Shown here piece by piece: positions 8,989-17,959 of a stretch of 64,000 bases of DNA. Numbering within the stretch: the stretch's first letter is position 1; each line of letters starts with the position of its first letter. Origin of the DNA: Streptomyces fradiae ATCC 10745 = DSM 40063 (lineage in GTDB: Bacteria > Actinomycetota > Actinomycetes > Streptomycetales > Streptomycetaceae); contig NZ_CP023696.1 in NCBI RefSeq assembly GCF_008704425.1, forward strand, positions 2,032,501-2,096,500, written 5' to 3'. The notes beneath the pieces are model-generated. The model was not told where the DNA came from. It saw nothing but the letters and a program-made list of their open reading frames with translations, and did not search any database. Both the position numbers and the translations under genes were made by a program.

Positions 8989-10293
8989 GTGACCGCGACC
9001 GCGACCGCCCGCACCCGCGTCCGGAGCCTGCCGCTGGCCGCTCTGGGCACCTGTCTGCTGTCCTTCGCCTGCTTCTGGGTGGCGCAGCGGGCGGCCCATG
9101 TGTCGATGCTGGACCTGTCGGTGTACCGGGCCGAGGGGGCGACCGCCCTGGCGGGCGGCGACCTGTACGCGATGCGCGCCACGTCGGCGAACCTCCCGAT
9201 GACGTATCCGCCGTTCGCCGCGCTGCTGTTCACACCGCTGACCCTGGTCGGCGTGCCGGAGATGCGGACGCTGGCCACGCTGCTGAACCTGCTGCTGCTG
9301 GTCGCGCTGGCGCGGCTGTCGCTGCGTCTGGTGGTGTCGCTCGGACCGGCCGCCCCGCTCCGGGGCGGGGCGTTCTGGACCCGGCCGGGGGCGGCCCTGT
9401 GGCTGGCGGCGGTCCTGGTGTGGTGCGAGCCGGTGTGGCAGACCTTCCGGTACGGGCAGATCAACCTGCTCATGGCGGTCGCGGTGCTGTGGGACCTGAC
9501 GCGACGGGCGGACAGCCGCTGGGTCGGTGTGGGCCTGGGGCTCGCCACTGCGGTGAAGCTCACACCGGGGCTCTTCGTGGTGCTGCTGTTCGTCGTGGGG
9601 GTGCTGCGCGCTCGGGGCGACGGCTGGGCAGCGTGGTCGTCGTGGGCGTCGTGGCGGAACGAGTGGCTGCGCAGGGCCACGCGCGCGACGATGGCGTTCC
9701 TGCTGGTGACGGTGGTGTCCGCGGTGGTCCTGCCGGACGACTCGCGCCGCTTCTGGACCGAGATGATCTTCGAGACGGGGCGGGTGGGCCGCACCGAGGA
9801 GACCGCCAACCAGTCGCTGAGCGGGGTGCTGGCACGACTGCTCCACACGACCGACCCGGGGCTGTGGTGGGTGGTCGCGGCGGCCGTGGTGGGGGTCGCC
9901 GGGCTCGCCGTGGCGGCGCTGGCGGCGCTGCGCGGGGACCGGCCGGTGGCGGTGGTGGCGTGTGCCGTCACGGCCCTGCTGGTGAGCCCGATCTCGTGGT
10001 CGCACCACTGGGTGTGGTGCGTCCCGGCGCTGGTCCTTCTCGCCACGCGCGTGCGGCCCCGGTGGACGGCCGGGGTGGCGCTGGTGTTCGGGTCCTTCGC
10101 CCTGTGGTGGGTGCCGCACGCACCGGCTCCGGTGCGGCTCGAACTGCACCAGAACGGCTGGCAGATGCTCGCGTCCGGCCTCTACACGCTGCTGGGGCTG
10201 GCGCTGTTGGGCCTGTTCGCCGTATGGGCGGTCCGGACACCGGCCGGGGACCGGCGTGTTGACGCCGCACCGGCCGGTGGGGGTCGCGGATAG
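8989..10293 (+). CDS. GT87-type polyprenyl-phosphate-dependent membrane mannosyltransferase
   Basis: Integral-membrane GT-C glycosyltransferase of the DUF2029/GT87 group, whose characterised mycobacterial members transfer mannose from polyprenyl-phosphomannose to lipoglycans. The 434 residues contain about ten hydrophobic helices. An early acidic DLSVYRAEGATALAGGDLY loop corresponds to the GT-C aspartate loop, followed by the TYPPFAALLFTP motif typical of this family. The chosen start is GTG 8989, with GAGGGG upstream; an earlier in-frame ATG at 8872 would add a hydrophilic stretch overlapping the tRNA promoter. It is the only plus-strand gene between the two tRNA-Ala genes. A polyprenyl-phosphate-mannose synthase candidate lies at 45251, which could feed it. 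Confidence 0.85.
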   Translation: MTATATARTRVRSLPLAALGTCLLSFACFWVAQRAAHVSMLDLSVYRAEGATALAGGDLYAMRATSANLPMTYPPFAALLFTPLTLVGVPEMRTLATLLNLLLLVALARLSLRLVVSLGPAAPLRGGAFWTRPGAALWLAAVLVWCEPVWQTFRYGQINLLMAVAVLWDLTRRADSRWVGVGLGLATAVKLTPGLFVVLLFVVGVLRARGDGWAAWSSWASWRNEWLRRATRATMAFLLVTVVSAVVLPDDSRRFWTEMIFETGRVGRTEETANQSLSGVLARLLHTTDPGLWWVVAAAVVGVAGLAVAALAALRGDRPVAVVACAVTALLVSPISWSHHWVWCVPALVLLATRVRPRWTAGVALVFGSFALWWVPHAPAPVRLELHQNGWQMLASGLYTLLGLALLGLFAVWAVRTPAGDRRVDAAPAGGGRG

Positions 10294-10408
10294 CGCGCCG
10301 GGCGCCGTCGGTGCCGCGGGCGCGGCGGGACGGATGGGGCTGGTACCGGTACAGGCCGGACCGGGTCGGCGGGCGGCCGTGCGGGACCGCCGGGCGGGCG
10401 GAACGCCG

Positions 10409-10642
10409 TCAGGCCGTGGCGAACGAGTAGAAGCGCTTGAGGGTGCAGTGCTCGTCGAGCAGGCGCCCGTAGATCGGCTCTCCCTCGAGCTCCCGGTACG
10501 TCTCGATGGGGTCACCCTTGATGATCAGCGCCCGCGCGCACTCCTCGCACCAGTACTGGTACTTGGGGTTGACCGGCTCCATGTCGCGGACGATCGGCGT
10601 GCCACTGCCACACCAGTCGCACTTCCGCCTGTGTGCACCCAT
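10409..10642 (-). CDS. Small conserved zinc-ribbon-like protein
   Basis: A 77-residue protein with two CxxC pairs: CDWC at residues 8-11 and CEEC near residues 32-35, spaced as in a small zinc ribbon. It begins MGAHRRKCDWCGSG, which reads like a nucleic-acid or protein-interaction finger. The start ATG is preceded by GGAG (within CTGGAGCTGATCA), a good ribosome site. Strong codon bias and the compact domain support a real gene. Function is unknown; it could bind tRNA, rRNA or DNA, but nothing here decides this. Confidence 0.85.
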   Translation of the reverse strand: MGAHRRKCDWCGSGTPIVRDMEPVNPKYQYWCEECARALIIKGDPIETYRELEGEPIYGRLLDEHCTLKRFYSFATA

Positions 10643-10645
10643 TGA

Positions 10646-10810
10646 TCAGCTCCAGCTGTGGCAGCGGGACGCGCGGACGGGGGTCACGCCGCCCTTGTCA
10701 CCGGGCATCCGGGCGGCGTTCGGGAATCCGCGGTGGGAAGGGACGAGGCCGTCGCGCGCCCGTGTGGTGGCGAGCCGGGCGGTGGGTCCCCCGGTCCTGC
10801 TGGCGGCCAT
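10646..10810 (-). CDS. Possible 54-residue small protein
   Basis: ATG at 10810 with GAGGGAG 6 nt upstream, ending 3 nt before the start codon of the zinc-ribbon gene. The product is basic, Arg/Ala/Gly/Pro-rich and has no recognisable motif. The ribosome site and the close junction favour translation coupled to the next gene, but codon bias in a stretch this short cannot prove it. Confidence 0.3.
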   Translation of the reverse strand: MAASRTGGPTARLATTRARDGLVPSHRGFPNAARMPGDKGGVTPVRASRCHSWS

Positions 10811-10964
10811 CGCGCACTCCCTCGTCCGGTCCGTAGCCCCCTCCGGCGGTCCGATTCTGCCATGGCCCTGACGTGGCGGGAGCGGTGTCGGGCGACAGGC
10901 GGGGGCGGGGGTTCCGGTACGGGTCACCCGGAGGCTGCCCCGGCGGTGCGGGGCGACAAACAGA

Positions 10965-10992
10965 GATCCCGCCCCCTGGTGGGGACGGGATC
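10965..10992 (-). terminator. Terminator of the second tRNA-Ala gene
   Basis: Inverted repeat GATCCCG(T)CCCC / GGGGCGGGATC with one bulged base and a 5-nt loop, 9 nt after the 3' end of the tRNA gene. Confidence 0.7.
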
Positions 10993-11000
10993 CTTGAGTG

Positions 11001-11073
<73 letters not shown>

Positions 11074-11146
11074 TCGTGTTCTTCGCGCTCCGCGCTGCGA
11101 ACAAGAAGAACTTTAGCCTGCCACCTGCCCGAAAGTGAAATCCGGG

Positions 11147-11800
11147 TCAGTCGTCGTCGCCGAGGACCGGCTCGGGGAGCGTGCCGGCGTTGTGCTCCAG
11201 CAGCCGCCAGCCCCGTGCGCCCTCCCCCAGGACGGACCAGCAGCAGTTGGACAGACCGCCGAGGCTCTCCCAGCTGTGCGGGGCGAGGCCGAGAAGCCGG
11301 CCGATGGTGGTGCGGATCGTGCCGCCGTGGCTGACCACGACCAGCGTGCCGTCCTCGGGCACCTTGGCCGCGTGCTCCAGGACCAGCGGCGCGGCCCGGT
11401 CGGCCACCTCGGTCTCCAGCTCGCCGCCGCCCCGCCGGACGGGCTCGCCGCGCTTCCACGCGCGGTACTCGTCGCCGTGGCGGGCGAGGATCTCCTCGTG
11501 CGTGAGCCCCTGCCAGACGCCCGCGTACGTCTCGCGGAGCGCGGCGTCGTGGGTGACCGGATGGCCGGTGATCGCGGCGAGCTCGGCGGCCGTGGCCGCG
11601 GCCCGCTTCAGGTCGGAGGCGATGATCGCGTCCGGCTTGAGGGCGGCGAGCAGCCGGGCGGCCCGACGTGCCTGGGCGAGCCCCGTCGCCGTCAGTTCGA
11701 TGTCGGTGCTGCCCTGGAAGCGGCGCTCCAGGTTCCAGGAGGTCTGGCCGTGGCGCCAGAGGACGATGCGGCGGCCCCTGCCGCCCCCGGTGGCGCTCAG
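11147..11800 (-). CDS. Histidine phosphatase superfamily protein (phosphoglycerate-mutase-like), CTG start
   Basis: Phosphohydrolase of the RHG family, 217 residues. The catalytic RHG motif lies near residues 16-18 (VLWRHGQTSWN), the helper residues in LRETYAGVWQG, and the second catalytic His in VVSHGGTIRTT. The frame has no ATG, GTG or TTG before RHG: a stop lies just upstream, and the only plausible initiator is CTG at 11800-11798, which overlaps the rsfS stop as CTGA. Translational coupling to rsfS would explain a rare initiator. The next start downstream (11407) would delete the active site. Co-location with rsfS and nadD is common in actinomycetes; the substrate is unknown. Confidence 0.88.
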   Translation of the reverse strand: MSATGGGRGRRIVLWRHGQTSWNLERRFQGSTDIELTATGLAQARRAARLLAALKPDAIIASDLKRAAATAAELAAITGHPVTHDAALRETYAGVWQGLTHEEILARHGDEYRAWKRGEPVRRGGGELETEVADRAAPLVLEHAAKVPEDGTLVVVSHGGTIRTTIGRLLGLAPHSWESLGGLSNCCWSVLGEGARGWRLLEHNAGTLPEPVLGDDD

Positions 11801-12264
11801 CGCAGCTCACCGCCCGTTTCCCCACCGGGCCGCCCGTCGGGGCCGGAAGCCTCGGCGCCGGTGAGCTCGGCGTGCTCGGCGGCCTTCCCGCGGGTCTTCA
11901 CGGCGTCCTCCGGGAGCGGCAGCTCGGGGCAGTCCTTCCACAGGCGCTCCAGCGCGTAGAAGACCCGCTCCTCGCTGTGCTGCACGTGGACGACGATGTC
12001 GACGTAGTCGAGCAGGACCCAGCGGGCCTCGCGGTCGCCCTCGCGGCGCACCGGCTTGGCGCCCAGCTCCTTGTTCAGCCGCTCTTCGATCTCGTCGACG
12101 ATCGACTTGACCTGGCGGTCGTTGGGCGCGGAGGCGAGCAGGAAGGCATCGGTGATGGACAGCACGTCGCTGACGTCGTACGCGATGATGTCGTGCGCGA
12201 GCCGGTCGGCGGCCGCCTGGGCGGCGGCGTTGACAAGCTCGATGGATCGGTCGGTGGCGGTCAC
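11797..12264 (-). CDS. rsfS: Ribosomal silencing factor RsfS
   Basis: Binds ribosomal protein L14 and blocks subunit joining when nutrients are short. The 155 residues contain the full DUF143 core: AADRLAHDIIAYDVSDVLSI, then SAPNDRQVKSIVDEIEE, then WVLLDYVDIVVHVQ. The last 35 residues are a Gly/Glu-rich extension. I used the GTG at 12264 (VTATDRSIELV); an earlier in-frame start at 12330 is possible. It lies between the LCP gene (69 bp away) and the phosphatase (4-nt overlap), and with nadD forms the usual nadD-LCP-rsfS array. Confidence 0.94.
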   Translation of the reverse strand: MTATDRSIELVNAAAQAAADRLAHDIIAYDVSDVLSITDAFLLASAPNDRQVKSIVDEIEERLNKELGAKPVRREGDREARWVLLDYVDIVVHVQHSEERVFYALERLWKDCPELPLPEDAVKTRGKAAEHAELTGAEASGPDGRPGGETGGELR

Positions 12265-12333
12265 AGGCAGGCTTTCGTCGGCGGTCAAGGACACCTCAAG
12301 GGTCTCACGTGCCGCCGACAGCCCGGCCAACCG

Positions 12334-14379
12334 TCATCCGGCCTCGTAGTCCTTGCCCAGGACGACGGTGACCTCGGCGTTCGGCGACGGCTCGCCCTTG
12401 CGGACGGCGCTCGGGGGCAGCCCGAGCGTCTTGGCGACCTCCTCGGCCTTGGCCCTCTTCTCCTCGTCCGCGTAGAGGACCTCGGAGGTGCCGGCCGTGC
12501 CCTTCGCCCTGCCACCGTCGATCACCGCGTAGCCGCCGTTGACCAGGACGATCCTGGCGGTCTCGGTGCTGTCGTCGTCGCCGCTGGCGTTGCGGACGCC
12601 GACCCGGACCACGGAGCCCGCCTCGGGTGCGGTGACGGAGCCGCCGAGGATGTCCTCGACCATGCCCCGGCCGGTGTCCTCGGTGAGCCGCCCGTCCCCC
12701 TCCACGGGCAGCAGCGCCGTCTTGTACGCACCGGTCTTGGCGTGCTCGGCGAGCTTCGCCAGCGAGGCCCCGAGGTCCTTCTCCGGAAGGGACGGGTCCA
12801 GGATCTGCGCCAGGGACTGCACGGTCACGGTGGCGCTCTCGGGGTCGTCCGACATCTTGCGGAGCACTCCCTGCACGACCTGGCCGAACCGCTGCAGCTG
12901 CGCGTCCTCCGACTCTCCCGGGTCCCGGTAGGTGGCGTAGGCGACGGCCGCGCGCCCGTCGAGCGTCTGGTTCTCGCCCTTCCGCACGACCGGCGGGTCG
13001 CCCTCCTTGGCCGCGGGCACCTCCGCGTCGGTGGTGAGGTCGACACCGCCGACGAGCTCGACGAGGTTCTCCAGGTAGGGCGTGTCGAGCCGCCAGGTGC
13101 CGGTGATCTTCGTGCCGAGGAGGGCGCCGATGGCCTCGCGCGTCCCGGACGAGCCGTCGTCCTCGACGGACTTGCCGAGGGTGGTGGTCGTCCCGTCGTC
13201 GTTGGTGACGGCGAGGGCGTTCGGCAGCAGGACGGTGGAGCCCTGCTTGGTGGTGGCGTTGTCGACCAGCAGCGCCGTGGAGGTGGCCTGGTCCTTGGTG
13301 TTGTGCAGGTGCAGGACGATCACGTCGCGCTTCTGCGGGCCGGTCGCGGCGGCGCCGCCCTGCTGCGCCTCCCCGCCGGACATGCCGGGCAGCATCCCCG
13401 CGTACCAGAGGTAGCCGACGCCGCCGACGAGGGTGAGCGCGAGGACCGCGCAGAGGGCGACGATCCGGTTGCGGCCGCGCCGCTTGGCCTCCTCGCGGCG
13501 CTCCGAGCGGCTCTCGGTGAACTTGAGCCAGTCGATGGCGTCCTCGGACTCCTCGTCGGACTCGTCGACGAAGGCGAACTGCTCGGTCCGGTACTCCCCG
13601 CCGTCGCTCTTGTCCCGCTCGTTGCGTGCGTCCCCGCGGTCGCGTGCGTCCCCGCGGTCGCCCGGGCGGTGCTCCGGCGGGGACTCGCCGTCGGCCGGTC
13701 CGTCCGGCCCGGGTGCGGCGCGGCGCTGCCCGGGCACACCGGCGGGCGCCGCCACCGGGGCGGGCCGCGCCTGCTGCCGGGCGCCGGCTGCCCGCCGGGA
13801 CCGCGGAGGCGACGCCGAGGGGGCCGTGTCCGGGTCCCGGGGCGCCGGCGCGGTGTGCGGCGGGCCGGCGGACTCGGGCGCGTGCGGGGCCGTGGGTGCC
13901 GGCGACGAGGACCGCGGGTGCTGCTCGGTCTGCCACTGCCGGGCGCCGTACGGGTCGTGGACGTCGTGGCCGTGGTGCCCTGGGGGCTGGTAGGCGTAGG
14001 GCTGCTGGTCGGCGTGGGGCTGGTGGGCCTCGGGTTGGTGGGCCTGGGGCTGGTGGGCCTGCGGCTGACGCGCCTGGGGCTGGTGGGCCTCGGGTTGGTC
14101 GCCGTAGCCCTGGTACCGCTGCTCCTGGGGGTACGCCGACGAGTCGGGGTACTGCTGCGCCTGGGGGTACTGGGGCGCCTGGTGGTACTGGGGTGCCGCC
14201 TGGGCGTACGGGTCGTAGTCCCCGTATCCGCCGTGCCCCTGCTGCCGGTGCTCCGGCGCAGCCTCGGGCTGCTGCGCCTGCTCGTGCTGCCGGTACACCG
14301 GCTGCCCGTACTCGTCGTAGCCGATGATCTGCGGCTGCTGCGGGTAGTACGGGTCGTACTGGCTGTTCTGGTCCGTCAC
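12334..14379 (-). CDS. LCP (LytR-CpsA-Psr) wall-glycopolymer transferase, PdtA-like
   Basis: Membrane enzyme that attaches undecaprenyl-linked anionic glycopolymers to peptidoglycan. The 681 residues comprise a long Gln/Pro/His/Tyr-rich cytoplasmic N-terminus with tandem PQAHQ-type repeats, an acidic/basic linker, one transmembrane helix near residues 310-330 (VALCAVLALTLVGGVGYLWY), an extracellular LCP domain (including TWRLDTPYLENLVELVGGVD and RDPGESEDAQLQRFGQV), and a LytR_C domain at the end (VRVGVRNASGDDDSTETA). The GTG at 14379 has GAGAGGGG upstream. By position next to nadD it corresponds to S. coelicolor PdtA (SCO2578), reported to transfer polydiglycosylphosphate and to affect sporulation; orthology is inferred from synteny. 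Confidence 0.9.
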   Translation of the reverse strand: MTDQNSQYDPYYPQQPQIIGYDEYGQPVYRQHEQAQQPEAAPEHRQQGHGGYGDYDPYAQAAPQYHQAPQYPQAQQYPDSSAYPQEQRYQGYGDQPEAHQPQARQPQAHQPQAHQPEAHQPHADQQPYAYQPPGHHGHDVHDPYGARQWQTEQHPRSSSPAPTAPHAPESAGPPHTAPAPRDPDTAPSASPPRSRRAAGARQQARPAPVAAPAGVPGQRRAAPGPDGPADGESPPEHRPGDRGDARDRGDARNERDKSDGGEYRTEQFAFVDESDEESEDAIDWLKFTESRSERREEAKRRGRNRIVALCAVLALTLVGGVGYLWYAGMLPGMSGGEAQQGGAAATGPQKRDVIVLHLHNTKDQATSTALLVDNATTKQGSTVLLPNALAVTNDDGTTTTLGKSVEDDGSSGTREAIGALLGTKITGTWRLDTPYLENLVELVGGVDLTTDAEVPAAKEGDPPVVRKGENQTLDGRAAVAYATYRDPGESEDAQLQRFGQVVQGVLRKMSDDPESATVTVQSLAQILDPSLPEKDLGASLAKLAEHAKTGAYKTALLPVEGDGRLTEDTGRGMVEDILGGSVTAPEAGSVVRVGVRNASGDDDSTETARIVLVNGGYAVIDGGRAKGTAGTSEVLYADEEKRAKAEEVAKTLGLPPSAVRKGEPSPNAEVTVVLGKDYEAG

Positions 14380-14398
14380 CGGTGCCCCTCTCCGTCGC

Positions 14399-15019
14399 TC
14401 ACTGGCCCCGGTACAGCTGGCGCTTGTCGATGTAGCGCACCACACCGTCCGGCACCAGATACCAGACGGGGTCGCCGTGCGCGACCCGCTCCCGGCAGTC
14501 CGACGAGGAGATCGCGAGCGCCGGCACCTCGACGAGGGAGACGCCGCCCTTGGGCAGGCCGTCGTCCGACAGGTCGTGGCCCGGGCGGGTGACGCCGATG
14601 AAGTGCGCGAGCGAGAACAACTCCTCGGCGTTGCGCCAGCCCGGCATGATCTGCGACAGCGCGTCGGCGCCGGTGATGAAGAACAGGTCCGTGTCCGGGT
14701 TGAGGGCGCGCAGGTCCCGCAGGGTGTCGATGGTGTACGTCGGACCCGCCCGGTCGATGTCGATCCGGCTCACCGAGAACTGGGGGTTCGACGCCGTGGC
14801 GATGACCGTCATGAGATAGCGGTCCTCGGCCGGGGACACCGTCTTGTGACTCTTCTGCCAGGGCTGCCCGGTCGGCACGAACACCACTTCGTCCAGATGG
14901 AACAGGGCGGCCACCTCGCTGGCGGCCACCAGGTGTCCGTGGTGGATCGGGTCGAACGTCCCACCCATCACGCCCAGGCGGCGCTTGCCGGGACTTCTCG
15001 GCACTTCCTGCTCTCCCAT
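14399..15019 (-). CDS. nadD: Nicotinate-nucleotide adenylyltransferase
   Basis: Makes deamido-NAD from nicotinate mononucleotide and ATP. The 206 residues contain the nucleotidyltransferase signature [12 protein letters not shown] near residue 19, the NadD-typical [11 protein letters not shown], and the C-terminal [13 protein letters not shown] (ISST/SxxR motif). I chose the ATG at 15019 ([14 protein letters not shown]); an upstream open frame to 15286 is antisense noise over the next small gene. It ends 19 bp before the LCP gene, so the two are probably co-transcribed. Confidence 0.96.
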   Translation of the reverse strand: MGEQEVPRSPGKRRLGVMGGTFDPIHHGHLVAASEVAALFHLDEVVFVPTGQPWQKSHKTVSPAEDRYLMTVIATASNPQFSVSRIDIDRAGPTYTIDTLRDLRALNPDTDLFFITGADALSQIMPGWRNAEELFSLAHFIGVTRPGHDLSDDGLPKGGVSLVEVPALAISSSDCRERVAHGDPVWYLVPDGVVRYIDKRQLYRGQ

Positions 15020-15072
15020 GCGTGCAGAGCCTAACGGCACGGCGGTACGGCCTCGTCCCGGCGGTCGCCGGC

Positions 15073-15237
15073 TCAGCGGTCGCGGTTGAAGCGGGTGGTG
15101 ATCCAGAGCAGGAGCAGCAGCGCGACGAGGGCGCCGGCGCCGGTCAGGTACGGGTTGAGGCTTTCGTGGTTGCCGCCGTGCTCGGAGCCCTCGGCAAGCG
15201 TGACCAGGTGGGCGGCGGCGGTGTGGAGGCTGCTCAT
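15073..15237 (-). CDS. 54-residue single-pass membrane protein
   Basis: Start ATG 15237 and TGA stop. The product has a short N-terminal part ([17 protein letters not shown]), a His/Asn-rich middle, a hydrophobic helix ([18 protein letters not shown]) and a basic tail RFNRDR, so N-outside and C-inside is likely. Codons are strongly C/G-ending. It sits 53 bp upstream of nadD on the same strand, and a similarly placed small membrane protein is, as I recall, usual in Streptomyces. Function is unknown. Confidence 0.8.
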   Translation of the reverse strand: MSSLHTAAAHLVTLAEGSEHGGNHESLNPYLTGAGALVALLLLLWITTRFNRDR

Positions 15238-15345
15238 CGTGTGTCGGACCTATCCATCGGAGTCGGAGCGGAGACTTCGCGCACATCGTATGCGGGCGGT
15301 GCGGGCACCCTCACGCCGACTCAGGCGTTGCGGTGCGCGGGGCCG

Positions 15346-15368
15346 TTGTCCACAGGCCGTTATCCACA
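15346..15368. promoter_or_regulatory. Second pair of DnaA-box-like 9-mers
   Basis: TTGTCCACA (15346-15354, the streptomycete consensus) and TTATCCACA (15360-15368) lie in the 214-bp divergent region between the small membrane protein and the M48 protease, 14 bp between starts. Both match perfectly, so chance is unlikely in such GC-rich DNA. Confidence 0.5.
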
Positions 15369-15451
15369 GCCTCGGCGGACTCGGGACGCAGCGCCTAGGC
15401 TGAGGTCTGTCAGGGGGACGAGTCAGATCTCGTATGAAAGTGGGGGCAACC

Positions 15452-16537
15452 ATGACAGAGACCGGTCGTGAGAACGTGCCGAGCCGGACCCGCCGGCGCT
15501 TCCCCGGCATCTCTTCCCGTGCCTACGAGCATCCCGCGGACCGTTCCGCACTCGTCGCCCTGCGCAAGCTCAGCGGCTTCGACACCGTCTTCAAGGCACT
15601 GAGCGGGCTGCTGCCCGAGCGCAGCCTGCGACTCCTCTACCTCTCCGACTCCGTGCGGGTGAGCGACGCCCAGTTCGCCCACCTGCACGACATGCTCCGG
15701 GACGCCTGCTACATCCTCGACCTGGAGAAGGTCCCGTCGATGTACGTCACGCAGGACCCCAAGCCGAACGCGATGTGCATCGGCCTGGACGAGCCGATCA
15801 TCGTGGTCACCACCGGCCTGGTGGAGCTGCTGGACGAGGAGGAGATGCGCGCCGTCGTCGGCCATGAGGTGGGGCACGCCCTGTCGGGTCACTCCGTCTA
15901 CCGGACGGTGCTGCTGTTCCTCACCAATCTGGCGCTGAAGGTGGCGTGGATACCGCTGGGTAATGTGACGGTCATGGCGATCGTCACGGCGCTGCGGGAG
16001 TGGTTCCGCAAGTCGGAGCTGTCGGCGGACCGGGCGGGGCTGCTCGTCGGCCAGGACCTGCAGGCGTCGATGCGCGGCCTGATGAAGCTGGCCGGAGGCC
16101 ACCATCTCCACGAGATGAACGTCGACGCGTTCCTCGCGCAGGCCGAGGAGTACGAGGAGTCGGGCGACCTGCGCGACTCCGTGCTGAAGATCCTCAACGT
16201 GCTGCCGCGCACGCACCCGTTCACGACGGTACGGGCGGCCGAGCTGAAGAAGTGGGCGGAGAGCCGCGACTTCCAGCGGATCATGGACGGCCACTACCCG
16301 AGGCGGTCGGAGGACAAGGACACGTCCGTCACCGATTCCTTCCGCGAGTCGGCCGGTCACTACGCGCAGACGGTGCGCGGAAGCAAGGATCCGCTGATGA
16401 AGCTGGTCGGCGACATAGCCGGCGGCGCCGGCGACCTCGGCGGCAAGCTGTTCGAGAAGTTCAGCGGAGCGGCGGGCGGCCGATCGGGCAGGGACGGCGA
16501 CGGCAGGGAGGACGGCGGCGGCAAGGGCACGGCCTGA
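15452..16537 (+). CDS. M48 family zinc metallopeptidase
   Basis: HtpX/Ste24-like protease of 361 residues. The zinc motif HEVGH lies near residues 138-142 and the third ligand in SELSADRAG near 189. Two hydrophobic helices (VLLFLTNLALKVAWIPLG and NVTVMAIVTAL) follow the active site, so it is a membrane-associated protease facing the cytoplasm. The C-terminal 60 residues are Gly/Ser/Asp-rich. The ATG at 15452 has GTGGGGG 6 nt upstream; an ATG at 15434 would add six residues. It is transcribed divergently from nadD and convergently with the next gene. Substrates are unknown; membrane-protein quality control is the family role. Confidence 0.92.
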   Translation: MTETGRENVPSRTRRRFPGISSRAYEHPADRSALVALRKLSGFDTVFKALSGLLPERSLRLLYLSDSVRVSDAQFAHLHDMLRDACYILDLEKVPSMYVTQDPKPNAMCIGLDEPIIVVTTGLVELLDEEEMRAVVGHEVGHALSGHSVYRTVLLFLTNLALKVAWIPLGNVTVMAIVTALREWFRKSELSADRAGLLVGQDLQASMRGLMKLAGGHHLHEMNVDAFLAQAEEYEESGDLRDSVLKILNVLPRTHPFTTVRAAELKKWAESRDFQRIMDGHYPRRSEDKDTSVTDSFRESAGHYAQTVRGSKDPLMKLVGDIAGGAGDLGGKLFEKFSGAAGGRSGRDGDGREDGGGKGTA

Positions 16538-16692
16538 CCGTCCGGCGCGGCGGGAGCCGGTGCGGGCCCGCGGCGGCCCTCGCCCCGGCTGCGGGGCGCC
16601 GCCGCCCGAACCGCGCGCGAGGTGCTCATGCGCGGTCCTGCGGCTCTGCCGCCTCACCGGTTCTCCGGCTCCCGCGCCACGGCTCTGCGGTA

Positions 16693-17952
16693 CTACGGCT
16701 CTGTGGCTCCACGGTCCTGCGGCTGGGGTGGGGCGGCGCCGGTGGGGAGGGTGGCGCACAGGGGCGTGGCCGCTGCCGGGGTGCCGGCGAACGGGTCGGC
16801 GGTCGGCGGGGTGGTCGACGTGGGGCGCTCCCCCGCGAGGAGGGGGCGAAGGGCGCCGGACAGGTCGGCGGCGCAGTCCACGGGGCCGGCCTGGACGTGG
16901 CTGGTGACCAGTTCCGCGCGGCGCATGCGCAGGTCGTCGCGGTCGAAGTGGAAGCGCACCTCGCGGCGGACGGTGAACAGCGAGGCGCGGTCCCCGGCGG
17001 CATCCGGCCCGGCATCCGGGCCGGCGGGCCGCAGCGCGTAGGTGTAGGTGTGGTCGGCGGTGACCTCCAGGACATCGGCGGATGCCTCGGATGCCTGGAG
17101 GGCTCCCCGGACGCGGATGCCGGGGTCGGCCAGGGCCACTCGGGCGGGGTCGAAGCGGATGAGCCATCCGCTGGTGGCATGGCGCCCGTCGGCGGACGGG
17201 GATTCCACGCTCCGGTCGAACTGCGTGAACTGGTCCGGGTCGACGAGGAGCCGCACGGGGCGGGTGCTGCCGCCGGTCACGGTGTCCGGGTCGAGCGCCG
17301 AGCGGACCAGGAAGGCCTTGGCGGTGTCGAGGGCGGCCATGACCTGGCCCTCCGTGAAGTGGGCGGTGCGCCGTACGGGCGGCAGGGTGATGCCGGCGGC
17401 ACCGGGGCGGTACTGCGCGGCCGGGCTGCGGGCGAACAGGTCGGCGGGGCGGCCGCCGGACACGGGGCCGGTGGGGGCGAGCGCGACGAGGGTGACGCGC
17501 AGGGGTGCGGCGCGGGCGTCGGGGGGTGGCTGGTAGGGGTAGCGGGAGCCGAGGTGGATCGCGACGGCGAAGACCGTCGCCACGAGCAGCACGAGGATGA
17601 GGGCGCCCACGCGTGACCCGATCGCGTGCCGCGCGGCGCCCGCGCGACGGCGGCGGCCTCGGGAGCGGCGCCGGCTGGAGCGCCAGTGGCGGTGGTGCAG
17701 GTCGTAGGCGTACTCGTACTCGGCGTCCAGGTCGGGGACCGGCCCCGGGTCGTTCGCCTCGGCACCCGGGCGCCGGCGGACGGCGGGGGTGTCGTCGCCC
17801 ATGCGCTCGTGGGCGGACAGCTCCTGGAGGCGGGCAGCACGGATGAAGGACTCGTCGAAGACGACGGGCCGGTCCTGGTCCTCGTCCCTGCCGGGGAGCC
17901 CTTCCGGTGTGCCGTCGGGCGTTCCGTCGGGCGGGTCGGCGCCTCCTGCCAT
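16693..17952 (-). CDS. Membrane protein with N-terminal VVFDESFIRAAR motif and extracellular domain
   Basis: Conserved-looking actinomycete protein of 419 residues. The acidic cytoplasmic N-terminus contains VVFDESFIRAARLQELSAHE near residues 30-48. An Arg-rich stretch follows, then one transmembrane helix near residues 113-133 (ALILVLLVATVFAVAIHLG). The remaining 280 residues, predicted outside, have alternating beta-type sequence, and a Cys appears in GPVDCAADLSG and again in TPLCATLP. No enzyme motif is visible. The neighbour at 18455 shares the N-terminal motif and topology. The genes lie near wall-polymer functions, so a role in envelope assembly is possible but unproven. Confidence 0.8.
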   Translation of the reverse strand: MAGGADPPDGTPDGTPEGLPGRDEDQDRPVVFDESFIRAARLQELSAHERMGDDTPAVRRRPGAEANDPGPVPDLDAEYEYAYDLHHRHWRSSRRRSRGRRRRAGAARHAIGSRVGALILVLLVATVFAVAIHLGSRYPYQPPPDARAAPLRVTLVALAPTGPVSGGRPADLFARSPAAQYRPGAAGITLPPVRRTAHFTEGQVMAALDTAKAFLVRSALDPDTVTGGSTRPVRLLVDPDQFTQFDRSVESPSADGRHATSGWLIRFDPARVALADPGIRVRGALQASEASADVLEVTADHTYTYALRPAGPDAGPDAAGDRASLFTVRREVRFHFDRDDLRMRRAELVTSHVQAGPVDCAADLSGALRPLLAGERPTSTTPPTADPFAGTPAAATPLCATLPTGAAPPQPQDRGATEP

Positions 17953-17959
17953 ACCTTCA

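Noticed and set aside
11668..14592. 974-codon plus-strand open frame
   Set aside because: Antisense to rsfS and the LCP gene; composition only.
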